Positions 37,134 to 48,612 of a stretch of DNA of 64,000 bases are shown here, piece by piece (the stretch's first letter is position 1; each line of letters begins with the position of its first letter). Made by a program: the position numbers and the translations under genes. The notes under the pieces were generated by a model that saw only the letters and a program-made list of their open reading frames with translations, did not search any database and was not told the origin of the DNA. The stretch spans positions 46,859,541-46,923,540 of the forward strand of contig NC_044011.1 in the NCBI RefSeq assembly GCF_900496995.4, written 5' to 3'. This stretch comes from Aquila chrysaetos chrysaetos. Taxonomy: Eukaryota; Chordata; Aves; Accipitriformes; Accipitridae.

Positions 37134-38488
37134 CTCCTCCTGCACCCTCCCCAAATCATTGACAGCACCGGAAACAAAATTCCCCCCAAAATGCCAAAAA
37201 AATTGGCAAGAACAAAAACAAAATTGGTGAGAAAAAAGCAAATTGGAGGCGCTGGCAGATGCCCCGGCTGCCATCGGGAGCGCGGGGACCACGACGTCAG
37301 CGTGTGGAAGTGAAGGACACATGTTTACAAGGCACATATTGTGGCCAGATTAATTTTTTTTTCAGGTTTTATTCTTATTTTCCCCTTTTCCCTTCCATTT
37401 TTGGTAAGAAAAAGCATTTTTAAGGGAAGCTGTTTTCCCCACACGATGCTCAGATGCTGTTGGGCAACAGTGGGTTTTCACCATGGGCCACTGTGGCCAT
37501 CACTTGGATTTCTTGGTGCAAAAAACCCCAACCAACCCCAGGACTGATGCTTTTTGGGTTTTTCCCCCAGAAAGATGATTCACAGGCATAAGTAGCGGCA
37601 CGCAGGGAAAAAAAATCTGCGAGTGCAAATTCTGCTTCAGGTCGGATCTGAGGAGGGTTTCATGCTCTTGACCCACCAGATTGTCCAAACGTCCCCATTT
37701 TGGCCCCGATGCTGCAGCCGTTTGGTGACTCCGGACGCAACTTTCTGGAAAAGGGAGGAAATTCCCCCAAATCCTTTAATTTATGTGTGAAAAACCCGTG
37801 GAATCTGGAAAAAAAAAATCACCCCATCCTCGTCCTTAAGGGCTGAGACTGGACGCAGAGTTGGGGCAAAGGCTGCCAGCAGTAAGACTTTCCCATGGCG
37901 TTTTGGCACCGAGTCAGGAAAAAGTGGGGGGAAAAAAATGGGTTAAAAAAATGCAGATTTTCACCCCAAATTGAATGGTGACCCCCAAGATTCACCCGGG
38001 TGGGAGGAAATTCAATATTGTTGCTGGAAAGATGGTTTCTCCCTGATACTGTCTACCTGCATGGGAAAATGGTGGAGTTTTACCCCAAAGGAGCCATGGG
38101 GGAGGGCAGCTCTGCAAAAAACTAACGTATTTTGGGTTTTTTTTAAATGCTAGCAAACCGGCGAATTTCGCCTTAAAATATGGTGCGGGGGAAACGCAAA
38201 AGCAAACCCGGGTGATGCAGGGCAGAAATAATAAAGGAATTTTCTTCTGCAGGTTCCTCCTGTAAATGCAGGTTTCTGTAAGAAGGATTTTTTTTTTTTG
38301 CGGCTTTTTGCCGGTTTTGTCCTTATTTTTTCTGGCTCTTGAAGAGTTGAGAAAAAAAAAGAAACAGCAGCCAGGGGGAAAAATAACCCAAGTGATGCAA
38401 TGGGCAGAAAAGCCTATTTTTCGATACTGATCTGGCGTGAATGTAATCTGTAATTTCATAAAGGATTCATTGTAATTTAGTATTAATT
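37134..38488 (+). other. PKNOX2: PKNOX2 3' UTR and downstream flank
   Basis: This unique-looking sequence follows the TAG codon, with moderate AT content and short A and T runs. A canonical AATAAA lies at 38230-38235, about 1.1 kb after the stop, and is the best poly(A) signal candidate seen. The real transcript end is not determinable here, and PKNOX2 may use more distal sites. Confidence 0.5.
38230..38235 (+). promoter_or_regulatory. PKNOX2: Candidate PKNOX2 polyadenylation signal AATAAA
   Basis: A canonical hexamer lies in AT-rich sequence about 1.1 kb downstream of the PKNOX2 stop codon. The inverted copy of this region has lost one A here, which destroys the hexamer. Confidence 0.4.
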
Positions 38489-38569
38489 CATGGCCATTTA
38501 TTATAAAGTGCTACGAGATGAGGTTTCGCAGCTGTATTTTATTGGCAGCTTCTTCCTGCTAGTGGAAAA

Positions 38570-39460
38570 GCCCCAAAATGGGTGAATAACCCCCCAAAAT
38601 GGGCACAATTCCCCCCAAATAGGTGAATCAGCCCCCAAATGGGTGAACTGACCAAAATCTGCAATTGAGTGATGCGGTGCAAATAGGATTTACACTTCCA
38701 AAAGTGATGCTCCCCCAAAATGAGTGATACAGCCCCCAAATGTTATACCCCCCCCAAAATAAGTGATGCTCCCCCAAAATGTTACACCCCTCTTGAGTGA
38801 TGCCCACCCCAAAATGAGTTATATTCTCCAAAAATGAGTGATGCTCCCCCAAAATGTGTGATGCTCACCCCAAAATGAGTTATTTTCTCCAAAAATGAGT
38901 GATTCTCCCCAAAAATGAGTTGTTATCCAAAAATGAGTGATGCTCCCCCAAAAGGAGTGACCCACCCATAGATGGGTGATACTGCCCCAAAACATATTAT
39001 GCTCCCCCAAAATGAGGGAAGCTCCCCAAAATTGAAGTGTTTCCCCCCAAAAGCGCTATTTCCCCCAAATGAACAAGGCGCTCCCAAAATAAGGGAACTT
39101 CCTCCAAAATTAAGTGATTTTTTTTGGAGTGGTGCCCCCAAAATGACTGATCTTCTCAAAACCATGATGCTCCCCAAAATGTTTCCCCCAAATGAGCAAT
39201 TCTCCCCCAAAATGAGCAACAGTCCCCAAAATGAGTGATGTTGCCCCAAAATGATGCTCTCCCAAACTAGCAATCCTCCCAAAAATGAGTGACTCTCCCC
39301 AAAAATGATGCTCCCCAAAATGAGTAAATCTCCCCAAAATGAGCGATTTCCCCCAAAACGGATGACACTCTCAAAAAATAAGCAAAGACCCCCAAATTAG
39401 GGACTATCCCCCCAAATGAGTAACAAATCCCAAAAGTGAGTAATTTTCCCCAAAACGGAC
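38570..39460. repeat. CCCCAAAATGAGTGATGCT minisatellite in the PKNOX2-FEZ1 spacer
   Basis: About 45 imperfect units of roughly 19-20 bp with core CCCCAAAATGAGTGA. It lies between the two converging 3' ends and recurs in the second Y copy at 47175-48065. Confidence 0.95.
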
Positions 39461-40019
39461 CCCCCCCCCCATTCCCTAATAAGCCAGTACTAATGGGATG
39501 ATTTTCTGGAAAAAAAAAAGGTGATTTTTGCACAATTTTTAGCAGAAAACGGGGCTGCAGAAAAGTTAAAAGTGGAAAAAATGCCCTCAAAATGGAATTT
39601 ACAGCTGAATTTTGCCCCTCTGATCATGGCAGCTGCCTGGAGCGCTGCAGCCAGCTCTGAGCACCCAGCAGCTCGTTAGCCAGAAATTTGCATATTTTAT
39701 AAATTTCTGAAATATTCATGAGCATCGCAGCAAAGTCCTCGTCGGTATTTTCCACCAAAAAAAGTGCATTTTTCTCTCGAAAAGTTGCAAACCGACGTCG
39801 CAAGTCAGGGGGGATGAAGATGCCGGAGGCTGGTTGCTTAATTAATGAAACGAATTATTTATTTCCCAGCTGTGCAAAGGTGGGGGGAGTGCAAGGGGGA
39901 GGGTGGGGGGCCGCAGGCGACCCATTTTCCTCGGGTTTGGCCCCGTTTTCGAGGGGCGCCGGGGTAGGGGGGCACGAGGGCAGCGCCGCATCAGGTTGGG
40001 CAGAGCACTGCAAAGAGAG

Positions 40020-41060
40020 AGGTCGTGGGTGTGCACGGGCGCGCACGAGGGTGCACCAGGGACGTATGGGGGTCGCACCCGGGTGCACGATGATGCACGG
40101 GCGTGCGCGGGGATGCACGAGGATGCACGAGCGTGCGCGGGGATGCGTGACGATGTACGATGACGTGTGAGCACACAAGGATGCGCAAGGATGCACGGGC
40201 TTGCACGGGGATACACAAAAGAACGCAAGGATACGTGCGTGTGCAAGGGCGTACAATGGTGCATGAGGGTGCACGAGGGCTGCATGAGGATACATAAGTG
40301 TGCACGGGGGTGCACAAGGGTGCAGGAGTATGCACGTATGCACAAGCGTGCATGAGGATTCGAGCGCATGCAGAAAGGACGCACGAGCGTGCATGAAGGC
40401 ACGTGGGTGCACAAGGATGCACAAGCATGCATGAGTGCTGCATGAGGCTGCCCGGTAGCTGCAAATGGGGTGCAGAGAGGATGCAGGAGGAACACGGAAG
40501 GGATGCAGGAGGAACGCACAAGGCATGCACGATGGTGCATGAAGGGTGCACAAGGGTGCAGGAGGCTGCACAAGAGATGGACGAGAACTGTGTGGGAGAC
40601 GCACAGGGATGCACGAGGGGTGCCCAGGAGATGCGTGGAGGATGAATGGGGATGCATGAGGGGTGCACAGGGGTTCATGAAGCTGCATGAAGGAAGCAGG
40701 TGGGCCACGTAACAAGGAACAAGGGAAGTCCAGGGAGGATGCAGTGATCTACAAAGGTGTGTGAGGATGCAGAAGGCCTGCACAAAGGATGCATGAGGGA
40801 TGCACAGGAGATGTATGCAGGATTCAGAGAGGATGCACGAAGGATGCACCGACAATGCATAAGGGATGCATGGAGATGCGTGAAGGATGCACACAAGATG
40901 CATGGGAGATGCACAAGGATGCACAGGAGGTGCATGAAGGATGCAAAGGAGTTGCACAAGGATGCAGAAGGAATCCACGGTAGATGCACAGAGGGACAAG
41001 GACTGCACGGGAACTGCATGAAGGATGCACGAGGGGTGCACGAGGGATGCACAAGGTGAG
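40020..41060. repeat. GGATGCACGA/GGATGCACAA minisatellite (FEZ1 last intron, first copy)
   Basis: Units of about 10-20 bp, mostly variants of GGATGCACGA, GGGTGCACAA and GGATGCATGA, fill nearly the whole intron between FEZ1 exons 8 and 9. On the minus strand all three frames stay open for long stretches because the unit rarely makes a stop. Confidence 0.95.
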
Positions 41061-41289
41061 CAGATACCTTTGAGGATGTAGTCCGTGAGCAGTGTGGGCA
41101 CCTTCTCGTTCCCCTCCTTCATGGCGAACAGGACTGTGAGGGGGAATGGAGCTGTGAGCCTGGCCCCACTGCCCCCCAAATGTCCCTTTTCCCCACCAAG
41201 ACCAGCCCCACAGTCACCATAGAGACACTGCCAGAGTTTCCCACAATGCACCAGGCCTGAGAGCATCCCCCGAAAAAGCACTTTCACCC

Positions 41290-41547
41290 CCAGTCAGCCA
41301 ATCCGTGGCAATGCAGAATGGGTGTTTTACCCCCAAATTGGTGCTGGTGTAGGGTGCAAAAATGGAGGGGGGTGGTTTGCTGCAAATCAGCTGTGCTGCA
41401 GTGATGCAAAATGGATGATCGCACCCCAAACCAGCTGTGCTGCCTTGCTGCAAAACGGGTCCTTTCCCCCCCCCCAAAATGGGCTTGCAATGATGCAACA
41501 TGGGTGGTAGCACCTCAAATTGCCCGTGCTGCAACGATGAAAACAAA

Positions 41548-41579
<32 letters not shown>

Positions 41580-41700
41580 ATCACACCCCAAACTGGCTGC
41601 GTTGCAATGATGCACCCAAATCGCAGCTGCTGTAGCAACGCAAAATGTGCGTTTGCGTCCCAAATCCACACCATGGAGATGCAAAATGTCTGGTTCTGCC
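41290..41700. repeat. Degenerate roughly 55-bp repeat with A-run (FEZ1 intron 7, first copy)
   Basis: GCTGTGCTGCA...GATGCAAAATGG...CACCCCAAACC motifs recur about six times. An A run of about 28 followed by eight G sits at 41546-41578. Confidence 0.75.
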
Positions 41701-42339
41701 CCAAAACGGCAGCTTGAATGAATACTCACTGTTGGTGAGCATCTGCAGATCCTCGACAGAGGGTGGCGACCCCTTCTTCTCATAGGGAATCACTGTGTTC
41801 AGGTACTGCAAAAAAAAAAAAAAAAAAAAAAACACCCCAAACCCACCCAGATAGCACAAACCTGCCTATTTTTTGCACCACCTTGAGACAAATCACCCCA
41901 AATCGGTGCCAAAGCAGAGTATGTCTGCAATTTTCCTGTGATTCCATTTAATTTGCTGGTATTTGGGGGGGGGGTACTGAATTAATTGCATGCTGCAAAA
42001 CCCGCCCAAACGTGAACCCCTGCTTAGGGAGGATTTTTTGGGGTGAAAAATGGTGATTTTTGCAAGATGGGTCAGTGGGCTGTAAGGGACAGAGCGGGGT
42101 TGTAAAATTAAGAAATATTTTAGAAGGGGTTTGGGGGATGCAGGGGGATGGAGTGTGAAAGTGGACAGATTTGGGCAATTTGGGGGGGAAAAAGAGCACC
42201 TGCTTCTCGTTGGCGGTGGGGCCGAAGGTCTGGCGCAGGCCGGAGTGCAGGATGCTGGAGATGCCCTCCATGCTGAAGCGCTGGGGACACACACCAACCA
42301 CCACACACACCCAGTCACCTCCCGGGGACACGGACATCA

Positions 42340-43160
42340 CCCGTGACACCTCCCCTGGCACCAACGTCCCCCCGGCACCCTGACTCCCATCCATGTCCCC
42401 CCATCACCCTGTCCCACATCCCCCTCTCCTTCTGTCCCCACGTCCCCCTGCGCCCCATCCGCCCAAACCTTCGTGTCCCCCCATCCCCCTGGCCCCATCC
42501 CTTCTCCTGTCCCTGCATCCCCACGTCCCTCTTGCTCCATCCTGTCGCCCATCCCCTCTCCCTGCATCTCTGTCCGATGTCCCCCCACCCCTCAACCCCC
42601 TGCCCCATGTCCCCCCATCCCACATCCCCCTGTCCCACGTCCCCCCATCCCACATCCCCCTGTCCCACGTCCCTTTTCCTCCATCCTGTCGCCCATCCCC
42701 TGTCCCAGCATCTCTGCCCCATGTCCCCCCACCCCTCAACCCCCCGTCCCATGTCCCCCCATCCCACATCCCTTTTCCTCCATCCTGTCGCCCACCCCCT
42801 GTCCCTGCATCCCTCTCCCATGTCCCCCCCATCCCACATCCCCGTCCCGTGTCCCTTTTCCTCCATCCTGTCGCCCACCCCCTGTCCCTGCATCCCTCTC
42901 CCATGTCCCCCCACCCCTCAACCCCCTGTCCCCCCATCCCACATCCCCCTGTCCCGTGTCCCTTTTCCTCCATCCCGTCGCCCACCCCCCCGTCCCTGCA
43001 TCCCTGTCCCACGTCCCCCCATCCCTCATCCCCCTGCCCCGCGTCCCCGTCCCGAGTCCCTCTGCCCCGCGTCCCCCAACCCCCGTCCCGCCACGTCCCC
43101 CCGTCCCCATCCCCATCCCAACCGCCCCCAAACCCCGTCCCCGTCCCCGCGGCGTGTCCC
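42340..43160. repeat. C-rich CCCCATCCC/TGTCCC minisatellite (FEZ1 intron 5, first copy)
   Basis: Higher-order repeat of CCATCCTGTCGCCCA, CCCTGTCCCTGCATC and CATGTCCCCCCATCCC over about 800 bp. The minus strand is G-rich with many G-triplets. It is stop-poor, so long Pro/Ser/His-rich frames appear. Confidence 0.95.
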
Positions 43161-43460
43161 CCACCTTCCTGGGCATGTGGTTCCCGCGCTCCGGACGCCC
43201 GCCTTGCAGGCTCAGCCCCCTGTCGCGACGGCGACGCCGGGCGGCCTCCCGCTGCTCCCGCTGCTCCCCCTGCACGGCCAGCAGCGCCCCGATGAACGCC
43301 GTCTTCACCTCCTTCTCGAACGCCAGCTCGTCCCGCCGCGCCAGCTGCGCCACCAGCTCCGCCGACAGCGCCCGGCTGGCCGCCTCCGCTCGCCCCGCCG
43401 CCGCCGACAGCTCCCGCGCCGACAGCCGCCCCAGCCCTGCCGCCCGGGGGTCGCGGTTAG

Positions 43461-43833
43461 CGCAGGCCTTTTCAGCGGCGTTACGCTAACTGCACCGGGC
43501 GTCCCGCTAATTCACCAGGCAGCGTTCCCTAGTTGCAGTATGCATTGCACTTGCTGCACTGGTGCCTCACCAGTTGCACCGGGCAGCCCGCTGATCACCC
43601 CGCGCATTAACGACCGCAGCCGCATCGCGGGTACTGCGGGAAAGCGTTTTGCAAGCCTTAGGCGCATTTTCTAACCGCGCCGGCTTCGCACGATCGCTCC
43701 GGGCGCGTCGCTAGTCGGCCGGGCGTTTCGTCGCCGCCGGGCGTTTCGTTCGCCGCGCGGGCGTTCCGCCGGTTGCGCTGGCGGCCCGTCCGTCGCCCCG
43801 TGCCTCTTCGTCGTAACACCGCGCCGTGCCGCC
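43461..43833 (-). repeat. Inverted low-quality copy of the start of FEZ1 intron 4 (block Z)
   Basis: The reverse complement matches about 52064-52448 with several one-base indels, for example around the CGCTTTCCGCAG segment. It starts where block Y ends and stops at the N gap. Confidence 0.9.
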
Positions 43834-43933
43834 NNNNNNNNNNNNNNNNNNNNNNNNNNNNNNNNNNNNNNNNNNNNNNNNNNNNNNNNNNNNNNNNNNN
43901 NNNNNNNNNNNNNNNNNNNNNNNNNNNNNNNNN
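43834..43933. other. Assembly gap, exactly 100 N
   Basis: One hundred N, the usual placeholder for a gap of unknown size. The left edge ends at the Y/Z boundary of the duplicated block (inverted), and the right edge starts at the X/Y boundary (inverted). The missing sequence is therefore expected to be an inverted copy of the 5-kb Y block, or nothing. Confidence 0.99.
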
Positions 43934-46900
43934 GGCCATGAATTAATACTAATTACAATGATCCTTATGAATTACAGATTACATTCACGCCAGATCAGTA
44001 TCGAAAAATAGGCTTTTCTGCCCATTGCATCACTTGGGTTATTTTTCCCCCTGGCTGCTGTTTCTTTTTTTTCTCAACTCTTCAAGAGCCAGAAAAATAA
44101 GGACAAAACCGGCAAAAAGCCGCAAAAAAAAAAAATCCTTCTTACAGAAACCTGCATTTACAGGAGGAACCTGCAGAAGAAAATTCCTTTATATTTCTGC
44201 CCTGCATCACCCGGTTTGCTTTGCGTTTCCCCCCACCATATTTTAAGCGAAATTCGCCGGTTTGCTAGCATTTAAAAAAAACCCAAAATACGTTAGTTTT
44301 TTGCAGAGCTGCCCTCCCCCATGGCTCCTTTGGGGTAAAACTCCACCATTTTCCCATGCAGGTAGACAAGTATCAGGAGAAACCATCTTTCCGCAACAAT
44401 ATTGAATTTCCTCCCACCCGGTGAATCTTGGGGTCACCATTCAATTTGGGGTGAAAATCTGCATTTTTTTAACCCATTTTTTTTCCCCCACTTTTCCTGA
44501 CTCGGTGCCAAAACGCCATGGGAAAGTCTTACTGCTGGCAGCCTTTGCCCCAACTCTGCGTCCAGTCTCAGCCCTTAAGGACGAGGAGGGTGATTTTTTT
44601 TTCCAGATTCCACGGGTTTTTACACACTAAATTAAAGGATTTGGGGGAATTTCCTCCCTTTTCCAGAAAGTTGCGTCCGGAGTCACCAAACGGCTGCAGA
44701 TCGGGGCCAAAATGGGGACGTTTGGACAATCTGGTGGTCAAGAGCATGAACCCCTCCTCGATCGACCTGAAGCAGAATTTGCACTCGCAGATTTTTTTCC
44801 CTGCGTGCCGCTCATTATGCCTGTGAATCATCTTTCTGGGGGAAAAACCCAAAAAGCATCAGTCCTGGGGTTGGTTGGGGTTTTTTGCACCAAGAAATCC
44901 AAGTGATGGCCACAGTGGCCCATGGTGAAAACCCACTGTTGCCCAACAGCATCTGAGCATCTGGGTGGGAAACATTCCCTTAAAAATGCTTTTCTTACCA
45001 AAAATGGAAGGGAAAAGGGGAAAATAGAATAAACCTGAAAAAAAAATTAATCTGGCCACAATATGTGCCTTGTAAACATGTGTCCTTCACTTCCACACCT
45101 GACGTCGTGGGTCCCGCGCTCCCGATGGCAGCCGGGGCATCTGCCAGCGCCTCCAATTTGCTTTTTTCTCACCAATTTTGTTTTGTTCTTGCCAATTTTT
45201 TGGCATTTTGGGGGGAATTTTGTTTCCGGTGCTGTCAATGATTTGGGGAGGGTGCAGGAGGAGCTATCCAGCGAGTCACTGTGGTCCAAGCCAAGGTCGG
45301 TACCAGGTGCTCCGGGAGGCCGCCAGGCTCTTCCTCCAGCTCTTCCTCTTCTTCTTCCTCCTCCTCCATCTCGTCCCGTCCTCCTCATCCTCCTCTCTTC
45401 CTCAGTGCCGTCGAGGGAGTCGTCGTGGGCTGCCAGCATGGCTGCCGCATGGCCATGGTTGGCTGTGGCTGACGAGAGGTGTTCAGGTTGTCCATGCTGA
45501 GCGAGCCTGAAATTAAAAAAAAAAAAAAAATATATAATATATATATATTATATATATAAGGACTTCCCTCTAATACAAAAAGGATGAAAAAGTGCATAAA
45601 CCAAGAATAACCAAGCAAAGCTGTACTTGGAGAGAGAGCACCCTGTAGGGTGTCCACCTGCCCCAGCCATTCCCCAAAGTGAACCCTTAATTTTTTTTAG
45701 CTAATGTATCCATTAAATAAGAAGAAAACCCATTTTTCAGCAGATGCCAAATTGATTGGGCAGATCTTCTTTCATCCTCTCTTAATTTCCACCTTCCTTC
45801 ATCTTCTCTCTTCTCATCTTGTCTGGTCATGTTCATCTCTGCTTTCTTCACCTTCTCTTCAATCTTCTTTACTCTCTTCATTTTCATCACCTGTTCTTTC
45901 TTCATCTTCTCTTTGTCTCTTTTCCCATCTTGTCTCATCTGTCTTCTCATCTTCATCTTTTTTTCATTTTGCCTCCTCTCCCATCTCCCCCTTTACCTCC
46001 TCTCCAGCACCTCAGGAGATATCCCAGTGATTCCCATAGTGGGTGATCCTTGAGGACTGTGCTGATGCTGAGAAGATGGCATTGCCACATTGCCAGCGCA
46101 CTTGTGATGGCCAACTGGATGGACCTTCTGCGTGGGCTACCTCTTCAACATGTTTTTCCCCACAGGGGCATAAAGGGCTCTAGAAATCCTTAATTACCAA
46201 TTAAGGCCATAATTTAATGCATGTCACCCCATCCAGGAAGGCAGGGGCTGTCAGGGTTTGTCCTTACCGTCAGTGATTTGTCCCCGAATTGCCACCCTGC
46301 TGCTGCAGGACCCAGCGGCAATGGAGTTGGGCCGAAGCGGCTGGGTGGGCCGGTGCTGAGATTTTATTTCTTGGCTTTGGGGGCTGGGGTCTGGGTTGCT
46401 GGCGTCAGCATTGGCTGCAGGATGCGCCGCCGGGCATTTATGAACCTTTTCAGCGAAAAAAGAGACCATTCAAGTAAATAAGAGTCATCACACCAATTTT
46501 GAGTTAAACCAACAGACGTAACAATTCATGAGTTGCAATATAAAACACTTCCAAAAGTGGCTGCATGGTCCCAAAAGCTGGGGTTTTACCCTATTTAATT
46601 TTGTGGCATGTTACACCATTGCATTCATTTTTCTAGCTGAGTTGGAGGCTGCTACATATTGGGTTTGCCAGGAGAGGGCACTGAGATACCACAAACGAAA
46701 TGCCATCAATTAAACACACCGGCTCCAAGAAATTGGCTCTGAACTGCCCAAGTTACCCCCCCAAAAGCATATATAGCACCAAATAATGGGAAAAAAATTT
46801 TCTAAAGCCAGCAATGGTGTGCATGGGCCACCAATATGCTCACCAGTTGTTGACTTGCAAGAGGGTCAGGTTGGTTTGGGCGGCGATTTGCCTCTTCTCG

Positions 46901-47093
46901 TCCTCTGTGGGGTAGGGGTGCTAGAAAAAAAAAGAGATGGGGCAGCACAATGACATCCCTGTGTGCAAAAGGCAGCCCCCAGTGAAAAAAAAATTACCTC
47001 CCCCCCTTCTTTTTCATTTTCACCCCATTTTGGTTGGCTTTTGATACTGAAAGATGCAAGGCTTAGGGTGGCATCTGAGACCATCATGTTTGC
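43934..47093 (-). repeat. Inverted low-quality copy of PKNOX2 3' end (block X)
   Basis: The reverse complement matches 35272-38495 with many one-base indels (3160 against 3224 bases). It begins right after the N gap at GGCCATGAATTAATAC and ends at a GCCATGGCC palindrome where block Y starts. Confidence 0.93.
45264..46920 (-). pseudogene. PKNOX2: Inverted, frame-broken copy of PKNOX2 coding exons 8-10
   Basis: Exon copies lie at 46920-46844 (identical to exon 8), 46445 to about 46266 (exon 9) and 45506-45264 (exon 10, 243 nt instead of 248). Exon 9 has a missing T near the start, a missing A, swapped C/T indels near QRFWP, a missing G, and an inserted A before the donor. The acidic exon is shifted by further single-base losses, and one A is gone at the stop. 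The scattered one-base indels, many in homopolymers, look like uncorrected long-read sequence rather than evolutionary decay. Confidence 0.9.
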
Positions 47094-47174
47094 CATGGCC
47101 ATTTATTATAAAGTGCTACGAGATGAGGTTTCGCAGCTGTATTTTATTGGCAGCTTCTTCCTGCTAGTGGAAAA

Positions 47175-48065
47175 GCCCCAAAATGGGTGAATAACCCCCC
47201 AAAATGGGCACAATTCCCCCCAAATAGGTGAATCAGCCCCCAAATGGGTGAACTGACCAAAATCTGCAATTGAGTGATGCGGTGCAAATAGGATTTACAC
47301 TTCCAAAAGTGATGCTCCCCCAAAATGAGTGATACAGCCCCCAAATGTTATACCCCCCCCAAAATAAGTGATGCTCCCCCAAAATGTTACACCCCTCTTG
47401 AGTGATGCCCACCCCAAAATGAGTTATATTCTCCAAAAATGAGTGATGCTCCCCCAAAATGTGTGATGCTCACCCCAAAATGAGTTATTTTCTCCAAAAA
47501 TGAGTGATTCTCCCCAAAAATGAGTTGTTATCCAAAAATGAGTGATGCTCCCCCAAAAGGAGTGACCCACCCATAGATGGGTGATACTGCCCCAAAACAT
47601 ATTATGCTCCCCCAAAATGAGGGAAGCTCCCCAAAATTGAAGTGTTTCCCCCCAAAAGCGCTATTTCCCCCAAATGAACAAGGCGCTCCCAAAATAAGGG
47701 AACTTCCTCCAAAATTAAGTGATTTTTTTTGGAGTGGTGCCCCCAAAATGACTGATCTTCTCAAAACCATGATGCTCCCCAAAATGTTTCCCCCAAATGA
47801 GCAATTCTCCCCCAAAATGAGCAACAGTCCCCAAAATGAGTGATGTTGCCCCAAAATGATGCTCTCCCAAACTAGCAATCCTCCCAAAAATGAGTGACTC
47901 TCCCCAAAAATGATGCTCCCCAAAATGAGTAAATCTCCCCAAAATGAGCGATTTCCCCCAAAACGGATGACACTCTCAAAAAATAAGCAAAGACCCCCAA
48001 ATTAGGGACTATCCCCCCAAATGAGTAACAAATCCCAAAAGTGAGTAATTTTCCCCAAAACGGAC
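47175..48065. repeat. Second copy of the CCCCAAAATGAGTGATGCT minisatellite
   Basis: Part of the duplicated Y block. Unit order and variants are the same as at 38570-39460, which shows block copying rather than independent array growth. Confidence 0.95.
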
Positions 48066-48462
48066 CCCCCCCCCATTCCCTAATAAGCCAGTACTAATGG
48101 GATGATTTTCTGGAAAAAAAAAAGGTGATTTTTGCACAATTTTTAGCAGAAAACGGGGCTGCAGAAAAGTTAAAAGTGGAAAAAAATGCCCTCAAAATGG
48201 AATTTACAGCTGAATTTTGCCCCTCTGATCATGGCAGCTGCCTGGAGCGCTGCAGCCAGCTCTGAGCACCCAGCAGCTCGTTAGCCAGAAATTTGCATAT
48301 TTTATAAATTTCTGAAATATTCATGAGCATCGCAGCAAAGTCCTCGTCGGTATTTTCCACCAAAAAAAGTGCATTTTTCTCTCGAAAAGTTGCAAACCGA
48401 CGTCGCAAGTCAGGGGGGATGAAGATGCCGGAGGCTGGTTGCTTAATTAATGAAACGAATTA

Positions 48463-48468
48463 TTTATT
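48463..48468 (-). promoter_or_regulatory. FEZ1: Candidate FEZ1 polyadenylation signal AATAAA
   Basis: A canonical hexamer on the minus strand lies about 130 nt after the FEZ1 stop. The matching hexamer in the duplicate lies at 39858-39863. Confidence 0.5.
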
Positions 48469-48595
48469 TCCCAGCTGTGCAAAGGTGGGGGGAGTGCAAG
48501 GGGGAGGGTGGGGGGCCGCAGGCGACCCATTTTCCTCGGGTTTGGCCCCGTTTTCGAGGGGCGCCGGGGTAGGGGGGCACGAGGGCAGCGCCGCA

Positions 48596-48612
48596 TCAGG
48601 TTGGGCAGAGCA
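48596..48612 (-). CDS. FEZ1: FEZ1 coding exon 9 (terminal VLCPT and stop)
   Basis: The acceptor TTTGCAG is followed by TGCTCTGCCCAACCTGA. With the G from the previous exon this reads V-L-C-P-T-stop, exactly the conserved FEZ terminus. A copy is at 39991-40007. Confidence 0.95.

Larger units (their letters stand above)
39991..43436 (-). pseudogene. FEZ1: Duplicate of FEZ1 coding exons 5-9 (no 5' half attached)
   Basis: Exon copies lie at 43436-43165, 42280-42200, 41805-41730, 41133-41068 and 40007-39991. Their readings and splice sites match those of 48596-52039; I saw no exon difference. FEZ1 exons 1-4 are absent upstream: the sequence past 43460 switches to an inverted copy of FEZ1 intron 4 and then the N gap. 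This copy directly adjoins the intact PKNOX2 3' end, so it may be the true neighbour of PKNOX2 and the other copy its continuation. I favour an assembly duplication over a second gene. Confidence 0.9.
38489..43460. repeat. Block Y, first direct copy (about 5.0 kb)
   Basis: Nearly identical to 47094-52063; the coordinate offset is 8605 at the start, 8606 in the middle and 8603 at the end. The drift comes from run-length differences: extra A near 48183, extra G near 48625, shorter C and A runs near 50070 and 50150, shorter A run near 50415, extra G near 50570. It contains the PKNOX2-FEZ1 spacer and FEZ1 exons 5-9. Confidence 0.95.

Noticed and set aside
38570..39460. Regularly spaced repeats as a possible CRISPR array
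   Set aside because: Units are about 20 bp, degenerate and directly adjacent with no unique spacers, and the genome is a vertebrate.
39842..41287. 481-codon open frame on the minus strand, and overlapping 225- and 286-codon frames, as a novel Cys/His-rich protein
   Set aside because: It is the GGATGCACGA minisatellite, open in all three frames because the unit lacks stop codons. Only the short FEZ1 exon 8 and terminal-exon parts are real coding sequence. The same applies to 48460-49893.
39991..43436. Second FEZ-family gene (FEZ2) next to PKNOX2
   Set aside because: The exon readings are the same as FEZ1 coding exons 5-9, the introns match almost base for base, and no 5' exons are attached.
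42343..43674. 443-codon Pro/Ser/His-rich frame on the plus strand (and its 484-codon counterpart at 50946-52400) as a new protein
   Set aside because: It arises from the C-rich FEZ1 intron 5 array plus the antisense of FEZ1 exon 5. The two versions diverge exactly at the block boundary.
45264..46920. PKNOX1 or another TALE gene on the minus strand
   Set aside because: Introns as well as exons match PKNOX2, so it is a copied block and not a paralogue.
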